The notes under the pieces are model-generated. The model saw only the letters and a program-made list of their open reading frames with translations, made no database searches and was not told the origin of the DNA. Both the position numbers and the translations under genes were made by a program. From Providencia sp. R33 (GTDB lineage Bacteria > Pseudomonadota > Gammaproteobacteria > Enterobacterales > Enterobacteriaceae): DNA of 64,000 nucleotides. The DNA lies in NCBI RefSeq assembly GCF_019343475.1, contig NZ_CP072453.1, forward strand, positions 3,534,001-3,598,000. Direction: 5' to 3'. Of the stretch, positions 1-9,527 are shown in pieces (position 1 is the stretch's first letter; each line of letters opens with the position of its first letter).

Positions 1-227
1 AGCCCGCTAAATTTACCCTTGAGTGTATATTCATATCAGAAAAAAATGGCTTTGGGGGATTTTTCTGAAATTTAATTACAGCCTTATTTTTATTAATTTT
101 TCTTATTTAAGTATTGTTTCAGCGCAATATATCGTCGATTCAGCACTTTTAAGACATGAATAATGTTGAAGAATTAAATCATCAGAATAAAAAGAGGGAA
201 AAAAGGGCGAGAATTAAAAAATTTCAT

Positions 228-270
228 GATGTATTGGCGCCCTTTATTAAAATAAGAGCACCAATACACG
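228..270 (-). terminator. Probable metL transcription terminator
   Basis: An 11-bp inverted repeat with one mismatch (230-240 TGTATTGGCGC against 258-268 GCACCAATACA) lies just past the metL stop. On the minus strand it is followed, after a few bases, by a T-rich run at about 216-223. The rest of 1-229 is AT-rich and shows no gene or clear site. Confidence 0.6.
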
Positions 271-279
271 CAAAAATAA

Positions 280-2721
280 CTACAACAATTGGGAAAGTCG
301 GTTTAAATCCGACTGAATTGCCCCAGCGGTGACATCGCGTCCAGCCCCTGGGCCACGGATCACTAATGGGTTATCACGGTACCAGCGACTTTCGATAGCA
401 AAGACGTTATCCCCCGGTAATAATGAGGCCAATGGGTGGTCGGGTTTTACCGCCTCCACGCCCACTTTCGCTTTCCCTTTCACCGCATCAAACCGCGCAA
501 CATAACGCAGCACTAACCCGAGCTCTTGCGCCGCTTCTAAGCGTTGCTGCATTTGCTCATTGATGATTGCACTATTTTCGAAAAACTCATCTAAAGAGCC
601 TGTCTGCGCTTGTTTCGGCACTAATGATTCAACACGCACTTCATCTGGCTCGATATCATAACCGGCCTCACGCGCTAGAATAATCAGCTTACGCATTACA
701 TCTTGCCCTGAAAGGTCAATGCGCGGGTCGGGCTCCGTTAAGCCCTGCTGCCATGCCTGCTCGACAAGTTCGCTAAAGGGTACAGAGCCATCAAACTGCA
801 AAAATAACCAAGACAATGTGCCCGAAAAAATACCGCTAATTGCTAATATTCCATCACCGCTTTCTTTTAAATCACGCACGGTGTAGTTGATGGGTAACCC
901 TGCCCCCACCGTTGCGTTATACAACCAGTGACGGCCTGTTTTTGAAAAGGCATCGCGAATTTGGCGATATTGCTCTGTTTGTGCCGCCCCAGCGATTTTG
1001 TTGGCGCTGATCACATGGAAACCGTAACTGGCGAAATCCACATAGCTCTCCGCCAATGCTTCACTAGCAGTGACATCGAGAACCACTAAGTCATCATAAG
1101 GATGGGAACGCATCCACAGGAACAAGTTATCATCTTCATGTTCGACGGCTTCATCATCGAAGAACGCTAATGCACGACTTGGGTCGATACCTTGATAATT
1201 CAATAAACTACGGCGGCTATCCACCACTCCTGCCAACACAAAATCAAAGTCACTGCGAGCGGAGATATTGTGTTGTTCTGCGGCAAAAAGTTCTAACCAG
1301 CGAGCCCCAATATTCCCTTTACCAAACAACACTAAGCCAATACGCTTTTCGGCGCGGAACAAGCTTTGGTGCATGCCTTGTATCAGGTGTTCAGTTTGAT
1401 TAGTTCGCAGCACAGCAACTAGACTGATAGCATCTTCTGAGTGCCAAATAAATTCGACCGGTTGGCCTTTAAGCTCTTCATAGAAACGGTGGCTATGTAG
1501 CGGCTTTTTACACACACCCGCACCAACTAAAGCGACTAAAGAAAAACCTTCCCGTAAGGATAACGACCCCGGTAAAGCCGCTTCTTCAAGAACATTTAGC
1601 GCACTTTCAACAATTTCAGAGGTATAACAAAGCTGAATTAGCGCACGGTCATCATGAATTCCCCGTGCAAGTGGGCGTAACTGAACACGTTTGAGCAATA
1701 AATCTACATCTTTGCAGATTTGTTTGAAATCACGACCGGTTGCAATACGTAGCTCAATTAAGCAAACATCATCATGACTGGTGACAATTTTTGCCCCTGC
1801 GCCAGACGCCAAAACACGCTCAATTTTTGTGGAACCTTGTTCTGGCTGGTAACTGCATCTGAGTTGCAAGTCGATATTACTCACCGATACAGGCTGTAAC
1901 GTGCGCGTATGCAGAACAGGTGCTGCAAGTCGCGCGAGTTCACTTGCTTCATCAAGACGTAATAAAGGCAGCAAACACGCATCTTTCACTTTGCGGGGGT
2001 CTGCACTGTATACCCCAGCAACGTCACTCCAAATGGTTACTTTCGCCACATCTGCCAGTGCACCCACTTGGGTCGCGGAGTAGTCACTCCCATTACGCCC
2101 CAATAGAACAGTTTCGCCTTGTTGATTACGTGAGATAAACCCAGTCACAACAATACGGCGATTAGGCAATTGCGTTAACTGTTGCTGTAACAAATAACGT
2201 GACTGTATTTCATCAACTTGTGGCTGTGCAGCACGCTCTGCACGTAAAAATAAACGCGCATCCAACCATGCACTTGGCATCTCGGTTTGAGCTAATACTT
2301 CTGACATCAAACGCGCCGACCAAATTTCACCATGGCCAACAACTTCGGCATACGTTGCATCATTAATAGGTTGGTCAAGTAATGCGCTTAAACGTTCTAA
2401 ATCTTCAATAAATAGCTGGCTCAATGCTTCCGCTTTTTTTTCAGGCAGAAGGCTATCAATTAAATCCAGTTGATAACGACGTAAAGACTGCTGTGCCTGA
2501 TGGGCTGATATGCGATCACTTTGGCTCAGCTTTAACCAATTAATCAATTGATTAGTTGTACTGCCAGCTGCGGAAACCACCATTAAATCACCGGGTTGGC
2601 TATAGTTTGCCATAATAGCCGCGACTCGCTGGTAACACTTTGCATCCGCGAGACTACTTCCCCCAAACTTATGTAACTGACGGTGACAAGGAGCCACCTC
2701 AACCGCTGTTAGTACACTCAT
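280..2721 (-). CDS. metL: Bifunctional aspartokinase II / homoserine dehydrogenase II
   Basis: MetL phosphorylates aspartate and reduces aspartate semialdehyde to homoserine, the methionine-regulated branch of the aspartate pathway in the cytoplasm. The 813-residue protein has the aspartokinase start KFGGSSLAD near residue 18, regulatory ACT-type segments in the middle (about 310-450), and a C-terminal homoserine dehydrogenase half beginning at the nucleotide-binding stretch GLVLFGKGNIGARWLELF and containing the GLTEPDPR segment. Length and sequence match E. coli MetL throughout. The ATG at 2721 gives MSVLTAVEV; one codon upstream is only a TTG. It lies 11 bp downstream of metB on the same strand, so the two form a metBL operon, presumably repressed by MetJ through the boxes upstream of metB. 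Confidence 0.97.
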   Translation of the reverse strand: MSVLTAVEVAPCHRQLHKFGGSSLADAKCYQRVAAIMANYSQPGDLMVVSAAGSTTNQLINWLKLSQSDRISAHQAQQSLRRYQLDLIDSLLPEKKAEALSQLFIEDLERLSALLDQPINDATYAEVVGHGEIWSARLMSEVLAQTEMPSAWLDARLFLRAERAAQPQVDEIQSRYLLQQQLTQLPNRRIVVTGFISRNQQGETVLLGRNGSDYSATQVGALADVAKVTIWSDVAGVYSADPRKVKDACLLPLLRLDEASELARLAAPVLHTRTLQPVSVSNIDLQLRCSYQPEQGSTKIERVLASGAGAKIVTSHDDVCLIELRIATGRDFKQICKDVDLLLKRVQLRPLARGIHDDRALIQLCYTSEIVESALNVLEEAALPGSLSLREGFSLVALVGAGVCKKPLHSHRFYEELKGQPVEFIWHSEDAISLVAVLRTNQTEHLIQGMHQSLFRAEKRIGLVLFGKGNIGARWLELFAAEQHNISARSDFDFVLAGVVDSRRSLLNYQGIDPSRALAFFDDEAVEHEDDNLFLWMRSHPYDDLVVLDVTASEALAESYVDFASYGFHVISANKIAGAAQTEQYRQIRDAFSKTGRHWLYNATVGAGLPINYTVRDLKESGDGILAISGIFSGTLSWLFLQFDGSVPFSELVEQAWQQGLTEPDPRIDLSGQDVMRKLIILAREAGYDIEPDEVRVESLVPKQAQTGSLDEFFENSAIINEQMQQRLEAAQELGLVLRYVARFDAVKGKAKVGVEAVKPDHPLASLLPGDNVFAIESRWYRDNPLVIRGPGAGRDVTAGAIQSDLNRLSQLL

Positions 2722-2732
2722 CAAAAACTCCG

Positions 2733-3893
2733 CTAACGTTGTGCCGCAACCTTAAATGCTTGGTCTAAATCTGCAATTAAATCCTGCGCATCTTCAATCC
2801 CGACTGAAATACGCAATAAACTGTCTGTAATGCCAGCCTCGAAACGCGCCTGTGCTGACATTCCCGCATGGGTCATTGTTGCTGTATGTGAAATCAATGT
2901 TTCGACCCCACCCAATGATTCCGCTAATGTAAACAGCTTAAGTGCACACAAGAAATGGCGTAAATGTGTCTCATCACCTGCAAATTCAAAACTTAACATC
3001 GCCCCAAACCCTTTTTGTTGTTTGAGTGCAATCTCGTGGCCTGGATGATCTTCCAATGCAGGATAATACAATTTTTTGACCAAAGGCTGAGCTTTAAGAT
3101 ATTTTACGATTTCATGCGCATTTTGTTGCTGCTGTAAAATACGCGGGGACAAGGTTCGAATGCCCCTTAATAATAAATAGCTATCAAACGCCCCGCCTGT
3201 TACACCAATATTATTGGCCCACCAGGCTAATTCTATTGCCCATTTCTCTTCTTTTGCAATCACCACGCCTGCCACAATATCTGAGTGGCCATTAAGGTAT
3301 TTTGTGCACGAATGCACGACAAAATCGGCACCGAATGAAATAGGTAGTTGAAGTATGGGGCTCAAAAACGTGTTATCCACCACAACTAATGCACCCGCTT
3401 CATGGGCTAATTGAGCAATTTGCTGGATATCAAAAATTCTTAATAACGGGTTACTTGGCGTTTCAATAAGGACTAATTTTGGTTTTTTGGCCAATGCCGC
3501 TTTTAACGCTGTTTCATCACTTTGATCAACAAACTGAACTTGGTATGCTCCTCGCTCATGTTGACTATTAAATAAACGATAACTACCACCATAACAATCA
3601 TGAGGGGCGACTAATAAATCCCCTGGGCGTAAAAACACGGTACACATTAGGTGAAGCGCCGACATACCACTGTTTGTCATCACCGCCCCGCTGCCGCCTT
3701 CCAGTTGCGCTAATGTTTTTTGCACAATATCACGACCTGGATTACCACGACGTGAATAATCATGGGCGCGAGGCTCATTAAAGTCCGTAAAATTATAGGT
3801 GCTGGATAAATAAATGGGAGGCACTACGCAACCAAATTGTTGGTCTTCATTTAATCCATTATGAATTGCGATGGTTGACGGCTTGTAAGTCAT
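2733..3893 (-). CDS. metB: Cystathionine gamma-synthase
   Basis: MetB is a PLP enzyme that joins O-succinylhomoserine and cysteine into cystathionine in methionine synthesis. The 386-residue product equals the E. coli length if translation starts at the ATG at 3893 (MTYKPSTIA), which has an AGGAGA ribosome site; a longer reading from 3923 adds ten residues with no family match. Visible hallmarks are YSRRGNP, the PHDCYGGSYRLF stretch, and the PLP-lysine motif HSCTKYLNGHSD near residue 200. The gene is first in the metBL operon and divergent from metJ. The four tandem MetJ boxes lie about 45-75 bp upstream of the start. Confidence 0.97.
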   Translation of the reverse strand: MTYKPSTIAIHNGLNEDQQFGCVVPPIYLSSTYNFTDFNEPRAHDYSRRGNPGRDIVQKTLAQLEGGSGAVMTNSGMSALHLMCTVFLRPGDLLVAPHDCYGGSYRLFNSQHERGAYQVQFVDQSDETALKAALAKKPKLVLIETPSNPLLRIFDIQQIAQLAHEAGALVVVDNTFLSPILQLPISFGADFVVHSCTKYLNGHSDIVAGVVIAKEEKWAIELAWWANNIGVTGGAFDSYLLLRGIRTLSPRILQQQQNAHEIVKYLKAQPLVKKLYYPALEDHPGHEIALKQQKGFGAMLSFEFAGDETHLRHFLCALKLFTLAESLGGVETLISHTATMTHAGMSAQARFEAGITDSLLRISVGIEDAQDLIADLDQAFKVAAQR

Positions 3894-3935
3894 AAACGCT
3901 TCTCCTGAACAGTGATAGACCAAATCATACCCACC

Positions 3936-3967
3936 AGATGTTTAGACGTCAACATATCTAGACGTCT
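3936..3967. promoter_or_regulatory. Four tandem MetJ operator boxes (met boxes)
   Basis: Four contiguous 8-bp units fit the MetJ consensus AGACGTCT to differing degrees: AGATGTTT (3936), AGACGTCA (3944), ACATATCT (3952) and AGACGTCT (3960), the last being perfect. MetJ dimers bind such tandem boxes cooperatively with S-adenosylmethionine as corepressor. The array sits between metB and metJ and probably controls both, with metB closer. Confidence 0.9.
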
Positions 3968-4208
3968 AAACCTCTTTACGTTTATATCAAGTAATGGAAT
4001 AATCAGCCCTAATAATTATGTGTAAATTGATAGTCAATCGCATAAGTGGACTTAGCTCGTTCATTTTACATGACATTTTGTGATAAACTACGCTAAGTCG
4101 CGCCTAACATATATGCCGTTTTTTTCAATTTAGAGCTTAGAATAAGTTTCTATTAAAAAGAATATGCATATTATTTTTTATTATTATTGAAAATATCCAA
4201 GGTATCTC

Positions 4209-4526
4209 ATGGCTGAATGGAATGGTGAATATGTCAGTCCGTATGCTGAACATGGCAAAAAGAGTGAGCAAGTAAAAAAAATTACAGTATCTATTCCGTT
4301 AAAGGTACTCAAAATTTTAACTGATGAACGTACTCGCCGTCAGATTAATAACTTACGTCATGCCACTAACAGTGAATTACTGTGTGAAGCATTTTTACAT
4401 GCGTTCACCGGCCAACCACTGCCAAATGATGAAGATCTGCGTAAAGAGCGCAATGACGAGATCCCTGAAGCCGCAAAAGAAATTATGCGCGAATTGGGTA
4501 TCGACCCAGAAACGTGGGAATATTAG
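4209..4526 (+). CDS. metJ: Methionine repressor MetJ
   Basis: MetJ is a ribbon-helix-helix repressor that uses S-adenosylmethionine as corepressor and represses the met regulon. The 105-residue product has the family length. The beta-ribbon DNA-binding segment KKITVSIPLKVLKIL lies near residues 22-36, followed by the conserved ERTRRQINNLRHATNSELLCEAFLHAFTG region (split here only for description), and the protein ends EIMRELGIDPETWEY, as in enterobacterial MetJ. It is divergent from metBL across the met-box array. A strong hairpin follows at 4561-4589. Confidence 0.98.
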   Translation: MAEWNGEYVSPYAEHGKKSEQVKKITVSIPLKVLKILTDERTRRQINNLRHATNSELLCEAFLHAFTGQPLPNDEDLRKERNDEIPEAAKEIMRELGIDPETWEY

Positions 4527-4560
4527 TTCTTACGACGAGATTTACGTATTCCAAAATCCT

Positions 4561-4589
4561 TACTACGCCACAATCCCCGTGGCGTAGTA
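4561..4589 (+). terminator. Hairpin downstream of metJ
   Basis: Perfect 11-bp stem TACTACGCCAC / GTGGCGTAGTA with a 7-base loop, 34 bp past the metJ stop. No T-run follows, so it may be a Rho-assisted terminator or an mRNA 3'-end stabiliser rather than a canonical intrinsic terminator. Confidence 0.55.
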
Positions 4590-4736
4590 CCTCTATCTAG
4601 ACAAAAAACGCGATAGATTCCTCTGAATTCTGTTTAATTCAGAATCCCCCTCAGGCTTTATTCACGAGCACGCTCTACACTTCCGAGTATTAATCCATAG
4701 CTACAGCTAATAATTAGAATCACGAAGGATAGCGCA

Positions 4737-5480
4737 ATGAATAAACACAATCTGGCTTTGATTGGACTACTAGGCGGTATATTGATGGTCACTGCGGGGT
4801 GTGGAAATCGCCCATATGTAGAGTCCCAAGACTATAAAGATATTACAGCTCCCCAAGCTTCAGCGAAAAAGCTTGGGACAAAATGGGGGGAAGATGTCAA
4901 TTCTGCGGTCACCACCGTCAATGCCACACGCTTAACCAACACCCCTTTTGATACTGCCGCTATTTATTACCGTGGCGAACAAGTTCCGAATAATATTCAA
5001 ACCATGAATTATATCGCGCTATCCCCTGTCGAAATCCAGGTGACGGATGAACGTGGCCGTAAGATGCCAATGTACCGTAACAATCAAGGGCAATATATTT
5101 TGCCAGCACAAGAAGGCCAACGTTACCAATTAACCATCAAAAATACCGATAGAAATCGCATTTATGAAGTCGTGACAAGTGTCGATGGGATTGATGTATT
5201 AAATGGCCGCGCGGGTTCATATCAAAATAGTGGATATTTAATTCGCCCAAGAAGTGAAGTGACTATTGAAGGCTTCCGTAAAAGCCAAAACCAAGTCGCT
5301 GCATTCCGCTTTGCCGCCCCTGAAGAATCCTATGTGAACCAAAATGCCCAAGGCGATGAACGAAATATTGGTGTTATTGGCTTTGCACTTTTTGAAGTAC
5401 GTGAAGAACTACCTGATTGCGAAGCCAATCCGTTCCCAGCAGATACGCAATACGCACCAGCACCGTGCCGTAAGCGATAA
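4737..5480 (+). CDS. Putative lipoprotein of unknown function
   Basis: The 247-residue protein begins with a lipoprotein signal peptide (MNKHNLALIGLLGGILMVTAGC) with lipobox VTAGC and predicted acylated Cys22. Glycine follows the cysteine, so outer-membrane sorting is expected. The mature part has a beta-rich look, with a central segment around residues 145-190 (VVTSVDGIDVLNGRAG, later SGYLIRPRSEVTIEGFRKS), and a C-terminal tail with two cysteines (DCEANPF and PCRKR). I do not recognise a characterised family. It is a single gene between metJ and an outer-membrane beta-barrel gene, with a GAAGGA-type ribosome site and its own terminator at 5495-5524. Function unknown. Confidence 0.85.
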   Translation: MNKHNLALIGLLGGILMVTAGCGNRPYVESQDYKDITAPQASAKKLGTKWGEDVNSAVTTVNATRLTNTPFDTAAIYYRGEQVPNNIQTMNYIALSPVEIQVTDERGRKMPMYRNNQGQYILPAQEGQRYQLTIKNTDRNRIYEVVTSVDGIDVLNGRAGSYQNSGYLIRPRSEVTIEGFRKSQNQVAAFRFAAPEESYVNQNAQGDERNIGVIGFALFEVREELPDCEANPFPADTQYAPAPCRKR

Positions 5481-5494
5481 ATGACCAAAGACGC

Positions 5495-5524
5495 AAAAGC
5501 GTATACCTCTCAGTTGCGCTTTTT
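5495..5524 (+). terminator. Probable terminator after the lipoprotein gene
   Basis: AAAAGCG (5495-5501) pairs with CGCTTTT (5517-5523) around a 15-base loop and runs into TTTT. It starts 15 bp after the stop at 5480. Confidence 0.6.
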
Positions 5525-5729
5525 CATTTTATGATACACAAACTTGCCAAACAAAAATCAAAATTATCAATTTTTCTTATATTTTAATTCTAAATTCATG
5601 ACATTTATTCATGCAACTTGGGAATTTCTACCGTTTAAATAAATATCGATAATTTACCTTAATCTATGAAATTATTTTGACATATAATAAATACCAGTTA
5701 TTAATGAACTAACAGGATGGTATTTCACA

Positions 5730-6455
5730 ATGAAAAAAATAATTGTCGTGTCTCTTCTGAGTTTAATTTCAAGTATGGCGATGGCATCGGGCAGCGGTTT
5801 TTACGTTTCCGGTAAGATGGGAACCTCCATCATCAAACTGTCTGACCAAAAATGGTCTGGTGAAGATGGCACCGATGGCGGGGGCAGTAAAACAAAAGGC
5901 GTATTTGGTGGTGGTATTGCTCTTGGTTATGACCTGTATGATGCAACCTCTTTACCTCTACGTACCGAATTAGATATTACACTGCGTGGTAAAGCCTCAT
6001 CTAAGCATAATTTGAGCACAGTACATGGTAACAATGGTAATGGCAGTACGTTTACTTCTCGTGAAGACGGCAAAAATGATATTACATTAAATACCTTTAT
6101 GATTAACACATATTACGATTTTAAAAACCAAACTAATTTCACACCGTATGTGTCTGTGGGTTTAGGTTTAGCAAGTGTTAAACATAAAGCTCAATTTAGT
6201 TCCTCTGAAGTTAATTCAGGTGGCGGCAGTGAATACAATGCATCCTCGAAATCAAAAACCAACAGCAATTTTGCTTGGAGTTTAGGTTTAGGTTCGCAAT
6301 ATGCGATTAATGATAACCTTTCATTGGACTTAAGCTATCGCTTCTTAGATGCAGGCAAATCTGATGTCAGTTATAACGATGATGGCGATACGCTCAAGTC
6401 TAAAGTAAAAGTCCGTAGTAATGACGTCATGTTTGGCGTACTTTACCGTTTCTAA
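5730..6455 (+). CDS. Small outer-membrane beta-barrel protein (OmpX/opacity-like)
   Basis: The 241-residue protein has a Sec signal peptide (MKKIIVVSLLSLISSMAMA, cleavage before SGSGFYVSG). The mature part has alternating beta strands typical of an 8-strand barrel, for example FYVSGKMGTSIIKL, VFGGGIALGYDLYD, TFMINTYYDF, FTPYVSVGLGLASV and LSLDLSYRFLDAG. It ends VMFGVLYRF, with the C-terminal aromatic typical of BAM substrates. Long Gly/Ser/Asn-rich stretches look like extracellular loops. Its role (adhesion, serum resistance or structural) cannot be read from sequence. It is convergent with rpmE and shares a bidirectional terminator with it. Confidence 0.85.
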   Translation: MKKIIVVSLLSLISSMAMASGSGFYVSGKMGTSIIKLSDQKWSGEDGTDGGGSKTKGVFGGGIALGYDLYDATSLPLRTELDITLRGKASSKHNLSTVHGNNGNGSTFTSREDGKNDITLNTFMINTYYDFKNQTNFTPYVSVGLGLASVKHKAQFSSSEVNSGGGSEYNASSKSKTNSNFAWSLGLGSQYAINDNLSLDLSYRFLDAGKSDVSYNDDGDTLKSKVKVRSNDVMFGVLYRF

Positions 6456-6495
6456 TTTCTTCAGTTAAAAACAAGAAACACCTATTTTAGACATT

Positions 6496-6525
6496 AAAAA
6501 AGGGAAACTCAGTTTCCCTTTTTTT
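6496..6525. terminator. Bidirectional terminator between the barrel gene and rpmE
   Basis: Perfect stem AAGGGAAAC (6500-6508) / GTTTCCCTT (6512-6520) with loop TCA. It is flanked by an A-run on the left and a T-run on the right, so it serves both convergent genes. Confidence 0.85.
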
Positions 6526-6543
6526 CGCATTTCACAAGTTCGA

Positions 6544-6759
6544 TTATTTCTTAGAACCTGGGATGCTGAAACGTTGGTTGAAGCGATCAACACGACCACC
6601 AGTCGCAACATCACGCTGTTTACCAGTATAGAACGGGTGGCAGTTACCACAAACGTCCAGATTCAGCGAGTGACCAGCAGTTGAATTAATTTTCATTACA
6701 TTACCGCAAGAACAAGTTGCAGTAACTTCTTCGTATTTAGGGTGAATACCTTTTTTCAT
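6544..6759 (-). CDS. rpmE: 50S ribosomal protein L31, zinc-containing type
   Basis: L31 lies on the large ribosomal subunit and contributes to the bridge with the small subunit. The ATG at 6759 (MKKGIHPKYEEVTATC) gives 71 residues, the usual length; a longer upstream reading has no homology. Four cysteines (CSCG near residues 16-18 and CGNC near 37-40) form the zinc site, so this is the zinc-dependent form rather than the zinc-free YkgM form induced by Zur. GGGAGAAC just upstream carries the ribosome site. The gene is divergent from priA. Confidence 0.97.
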   Translation of the reverse strand: MKKGIHPKYEEVTATCSCGNVMKINSTAGHSLNLDVCGNCHPFYTGKQRDVATGGRVDRFNQRFSIPGSKK

Positions 6760-6977
6760 GGGAGAACCTCTAATAAGGCCGTGTCGCCATTCCAGCCCTA
6801 ACGCCGGACACCACACGTCGTGTTGATTGAATTTAATGTATTGGTAAAATTAAGTACCAAAGGCGGCGGATCATACAGAAATTCTATTTGCCACGCAATG
6901 AAAAACGCGTAAATTTTGTGATATTCTAGTTGGCTATCGCGCTTAACATCGAACAAAAAACAGACGGAAATCCAGTT

Positions 6978-9176
6978 ATGATCGTCGTTCAGGTGGCTTT
7001 ACCTGTTCCTTTGAACCGCACTTTTGATTATCGACTGCCAGATAACATGCCGCTTCCTGTTGTGGGAAGCCGCGTAATGGTGCCGTTTGGTAAACGCCAA
7101 GCCCTTGGGATCGTGGTCAAACATAGTGATAAAAGCGAATTTGCAGAAGACCAGCTTAAAACCATCGAGCTGGTGCTCGACACGCAAACGCTGTTTCCTG
7201 ATGATGTGTGGCAACTCTTATTATGGTCTTCTCAATATTACCATTACCCGATAGGCGAAGTGCTCTTCCATGCCTTACCGACTTTACTGCGCCAAGGAAA
7301 AGCGGCTGAGTTTACACCAATCTGGCAATGGCAAGCGACTGAAGCGGGGATCGCAGCCGATCTCAATGAATTTAAGCGATCGCCCAAACAGCAACAAGCG
7401 TTAGCGTTGCTCAAGCGCCGCGCAGTTTATCGCCATCAAGTCAGTGAGCTTGAAATCAGTGAAAGCGCCCTGCAATCCCTTAAAAAGAAAGATTATATCG
7501 AGTTGCACCCTGTACAACCAAGTGCCGAAAAATGGCAGCCAACTTTTGAAGTGTGTGGTGAACGGTTACGTCTGAATAGCGAACAAGCCACGGCTGTCGG
7601 GGCAATACGTGCTCAAGACGATGAGTTTTCACCTTGGCTACTGGCGGGGATCACTGGCTCAGGGAAAACGGAAGTCTATTTGAGCGTGCTCGAAAATGTG
7701 CTGGCACAAGGAAAACAAGCGCTTGTTTTGGTACCTGAAATTGGTTTAACGCCACAAACCATTAACCGCTTCCGCGAACGGTTTAACGCCCCTGTGGATG
7801 TGTTGCATTCTGCACTTAATGACAGCGAGCGTTTAGCGGTCTGGTTGCGTGCAAAACTCGGTCAAACTGCAATTATTATCGGTACGCGCTCCGCCCTTTT
7901 TACGCCATTTGCCAACCTTGGCATTATTATTATCGATGAAGAGCACGACAGTTCGTATAAACAGCAAGATGGCTGGCGTTACCACGCACGGGACTTAGCC
8001 GTTTTTCGCGCGAAAAAAAATAACATCCCCATAGTGATGGGTACCGCAACCCCTTCACTCGAAACCTTGCTCAATGTGAAGCAGCAAAAATACCGCCAAC
8101 TTAACCTGACCATTCGAGCGGGGAATGCACGCCCCGCTACACAGCATTTAATTGATTTAAAAGGCCAACCCCTGAAATTTGGCCTTTCACACATACTTAT
8201 CCAGCACATCAAAGAGCATCTAGCACAAAATAATCAGGTGATTTTGTTTTTAAATCGCCGTGGTTATTCCCCCGCTTTGATTTGCCATGAATGCGGCTGG
8301 ATTGCCGAGTGCCAACGCTGCGACCACTACTATACGTTACACCAAAACTTCCACCAGCTACGCTGCCACCACTGTGATAGCCAGCGCCCAGTGCCTCGGC
8401 AATGCCCACAATGTGGTTCAACACATTTAGTCCCTGTTGGGATGGGAACGGAACAGCTTGAAGAAGGCATATCCGAGCTGTTCCCAGATACCCCTGTCAC
8501 ACGTATTGACCGTGACACAACCAGCCGCAAAGGGGAGCTTGAGCAGCACTTAAACCAAGTACATGAAGGCGGCGCGCGTATTTTAATTGGCACACAAATG
8601 TTAGCAAAAGGGCACCATTTCCCCGATGTCACCTTAGTGGCATTACTGGATGTTGATGGTGCGTTGTTTTCCAGTGATTTTCGCGCCGCGGAGCGCTTTG
8701 CTCAGCTGTATGTACAGGTTTCAGGGCGCGCAGGGCGAGCAGGCAAGCAAGGGGAAGTCTTTTTACAAACGCACCACCCCGAGCACCCTTTACTGCTGAC
8801 GTTATTGGAAAGTGGTTATGATGCGTTTACTCAAGAAGCAATGGAAGAGCGCCATGTAGCAATGCTCCCGCCTTACACCAACCATATTTTGATCCGCTCT
8901 GAAGATCACAACAACCAAGACTCGCGGCAATTCTTACAAAATGTCCGTCAGTACATCACTGAGCATCCACAAAGTGATGCAAAACTGTGGATTTTAGGGC
9001 CATCTCCGTCAATTCAAGCAAAACGGGGCGGTCGTTTCCGCTGGCAACTCCTGTTACAGCACCCATCACGTCCTTATTTACAACACTTTATGGCGCAATT
9101 ATTACCTGAAATTCTCAAACAGCCAGAAAGCCGCAAAGTAAAATGGAATGTGGATGTCGACCCAACGGATGGCTAA
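6978..9176 (+). CDS. priA: Primosomal replication restart helicase PriA
   Basis: PriA recognises stalled or repaired forks and D-loops, unwinds DNA 3' to 5', and loads the primosome with PriB and DnaT. The ATG at 6978 (MIVVQVALPVPLNRTFDY) gives 732 residues, the E. coli length; an earlier TTG at 6930 adds residues without homology. Visible are the N-terminal fork-binding domain, Walker A GITGSGKTEVY near residue 225, the DEEH box (IIIDEEHDSSYKQQDGWRYH), a zinc-binding cysteine cluster (CHECGWIAECQRC, later CHHC and CPQCGS), and helicase motifs V-VI including VSGRAGRAGKQG. It is a monocistronic unit divergent from rpmE. Confidence 0.97.
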   Translation: MIVVQVALPVPLNRTFDYRLPDNMPLPVVGSRVMVPFGKRQALGIVVKHSDKSEFAEDQLKTIELVLDTQTLFPDDVWQLLLWSSQYYHYPIGEVLFHALPTLLRQGKAAEFTPIWQWQATEAGIAADLNEFKRSPKQQQALALLKRRAVYRHQVSELEISESALQSLKKKDYIELHPVQPSAEKWQPTFEVCGERLRLNSEQATAVGAIRAQDDEFSPWLLAGITGSGKTEVYLSVLENVLAQGKQALVLVPEIGLTPQTINRFRERFNAPVDVLHSALNDSERLAVWLRAKLGQTAIIIGTRSALFTPFANLGIIIIDEEHDSSYKQQDGWRYHARDLAVFRAKKNNIPIVMGTATPSLETLLNVKQQKYRQLNLTIRAGNARPATQHLIDLKGQPLKFGLSHILIQHIKEHLAQNNQVILFLNRRGYSPALICHECGWIAECQRCDHYYTLHQNFHQLRCHHCDSQRPVPRQCPQCGSTHLVPVGMGTEQLEEGISELFPDTPVTRIDRDTTSRKGELEQHLNQVHEGGARILIGTQMLAKGHHFPDVTLVALLDVDGALFSSDFRAAERFAQLYVQVSGRAGRAGKQGEVFLQTHHPEHPLLLTLLESGYDAFTQEAMEERHVAMLPPYTNHILIRSEDHNNQDSRQFLQNVRQYITEHPQSDAKLWILGPSPSIQAKRGGRFRWQLLLQHPSRPYLQHFMAQLLPEILKQPESRKVKWNVDVDPTDG

Positions 9177-9385
9177 AGTATTACCGTATTTAAAGGGTAA
9201 TTTTTATTTTACCCTTATTATCCGATAAGTAATCTTTCGCCTTTTCGCTGCCAGTTTGTTGATATTGTGAACTATCTGTTTTTTTGCATAACACGTCACA
9301 TTTTGAGTGAATTTTATACAGCTTGAATTTCACTTATCTTTTAATCGTCTAAATTATTTTTGAAATTTGCGAAGCAGCTCTAAAA

Positions 9386-9401
9386 AATGATGCGTGTCAC
9401 A
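9386..9401. promoter_or_regulatory. Candidate CRP site upstream of cytR
   Basis: AATGA-TGCGTG-TCACA (reverse complement TGTGA-CACGCA-TCATT) matches one half of the CRP consensus perfectly and the other partly. It lies about 130 bp upstream of cytR, whose E. coli homologue is CRP-activated. Apart from this and the operator at 9494, the gap 9177-9527 shows no gene. Confidence 0.45.
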
Positions 9402-9493
9402 CTTTTTATGCAAACTAGGTAACAGATATTATTGAGAATCTAATTAGAATAACTTCTAATCATAAATAATGACGTACTTGCGCCATTCAAAAA

Positions 9494-9509
9494 AAGCAAA
9501 CGATTAAAT
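9494..9509. promoter_or_regulatory. Candidate LacI-family (PurR/CytR-type) operator before cytR
   Basis: AAGCAAACGATTAAAT fits the PurR-type consensus ANGCAANCGNTTNCNT at all but one of its fixed positions. It lies just upstream of the AAGGAAGG ribosome site of cytR and could serve PurR or CytR autoregulation. It is a single sequence match only. Confidence 0.4.
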
Positions 9510-9527
9510 CAATCTAAGGAAGGCGTT

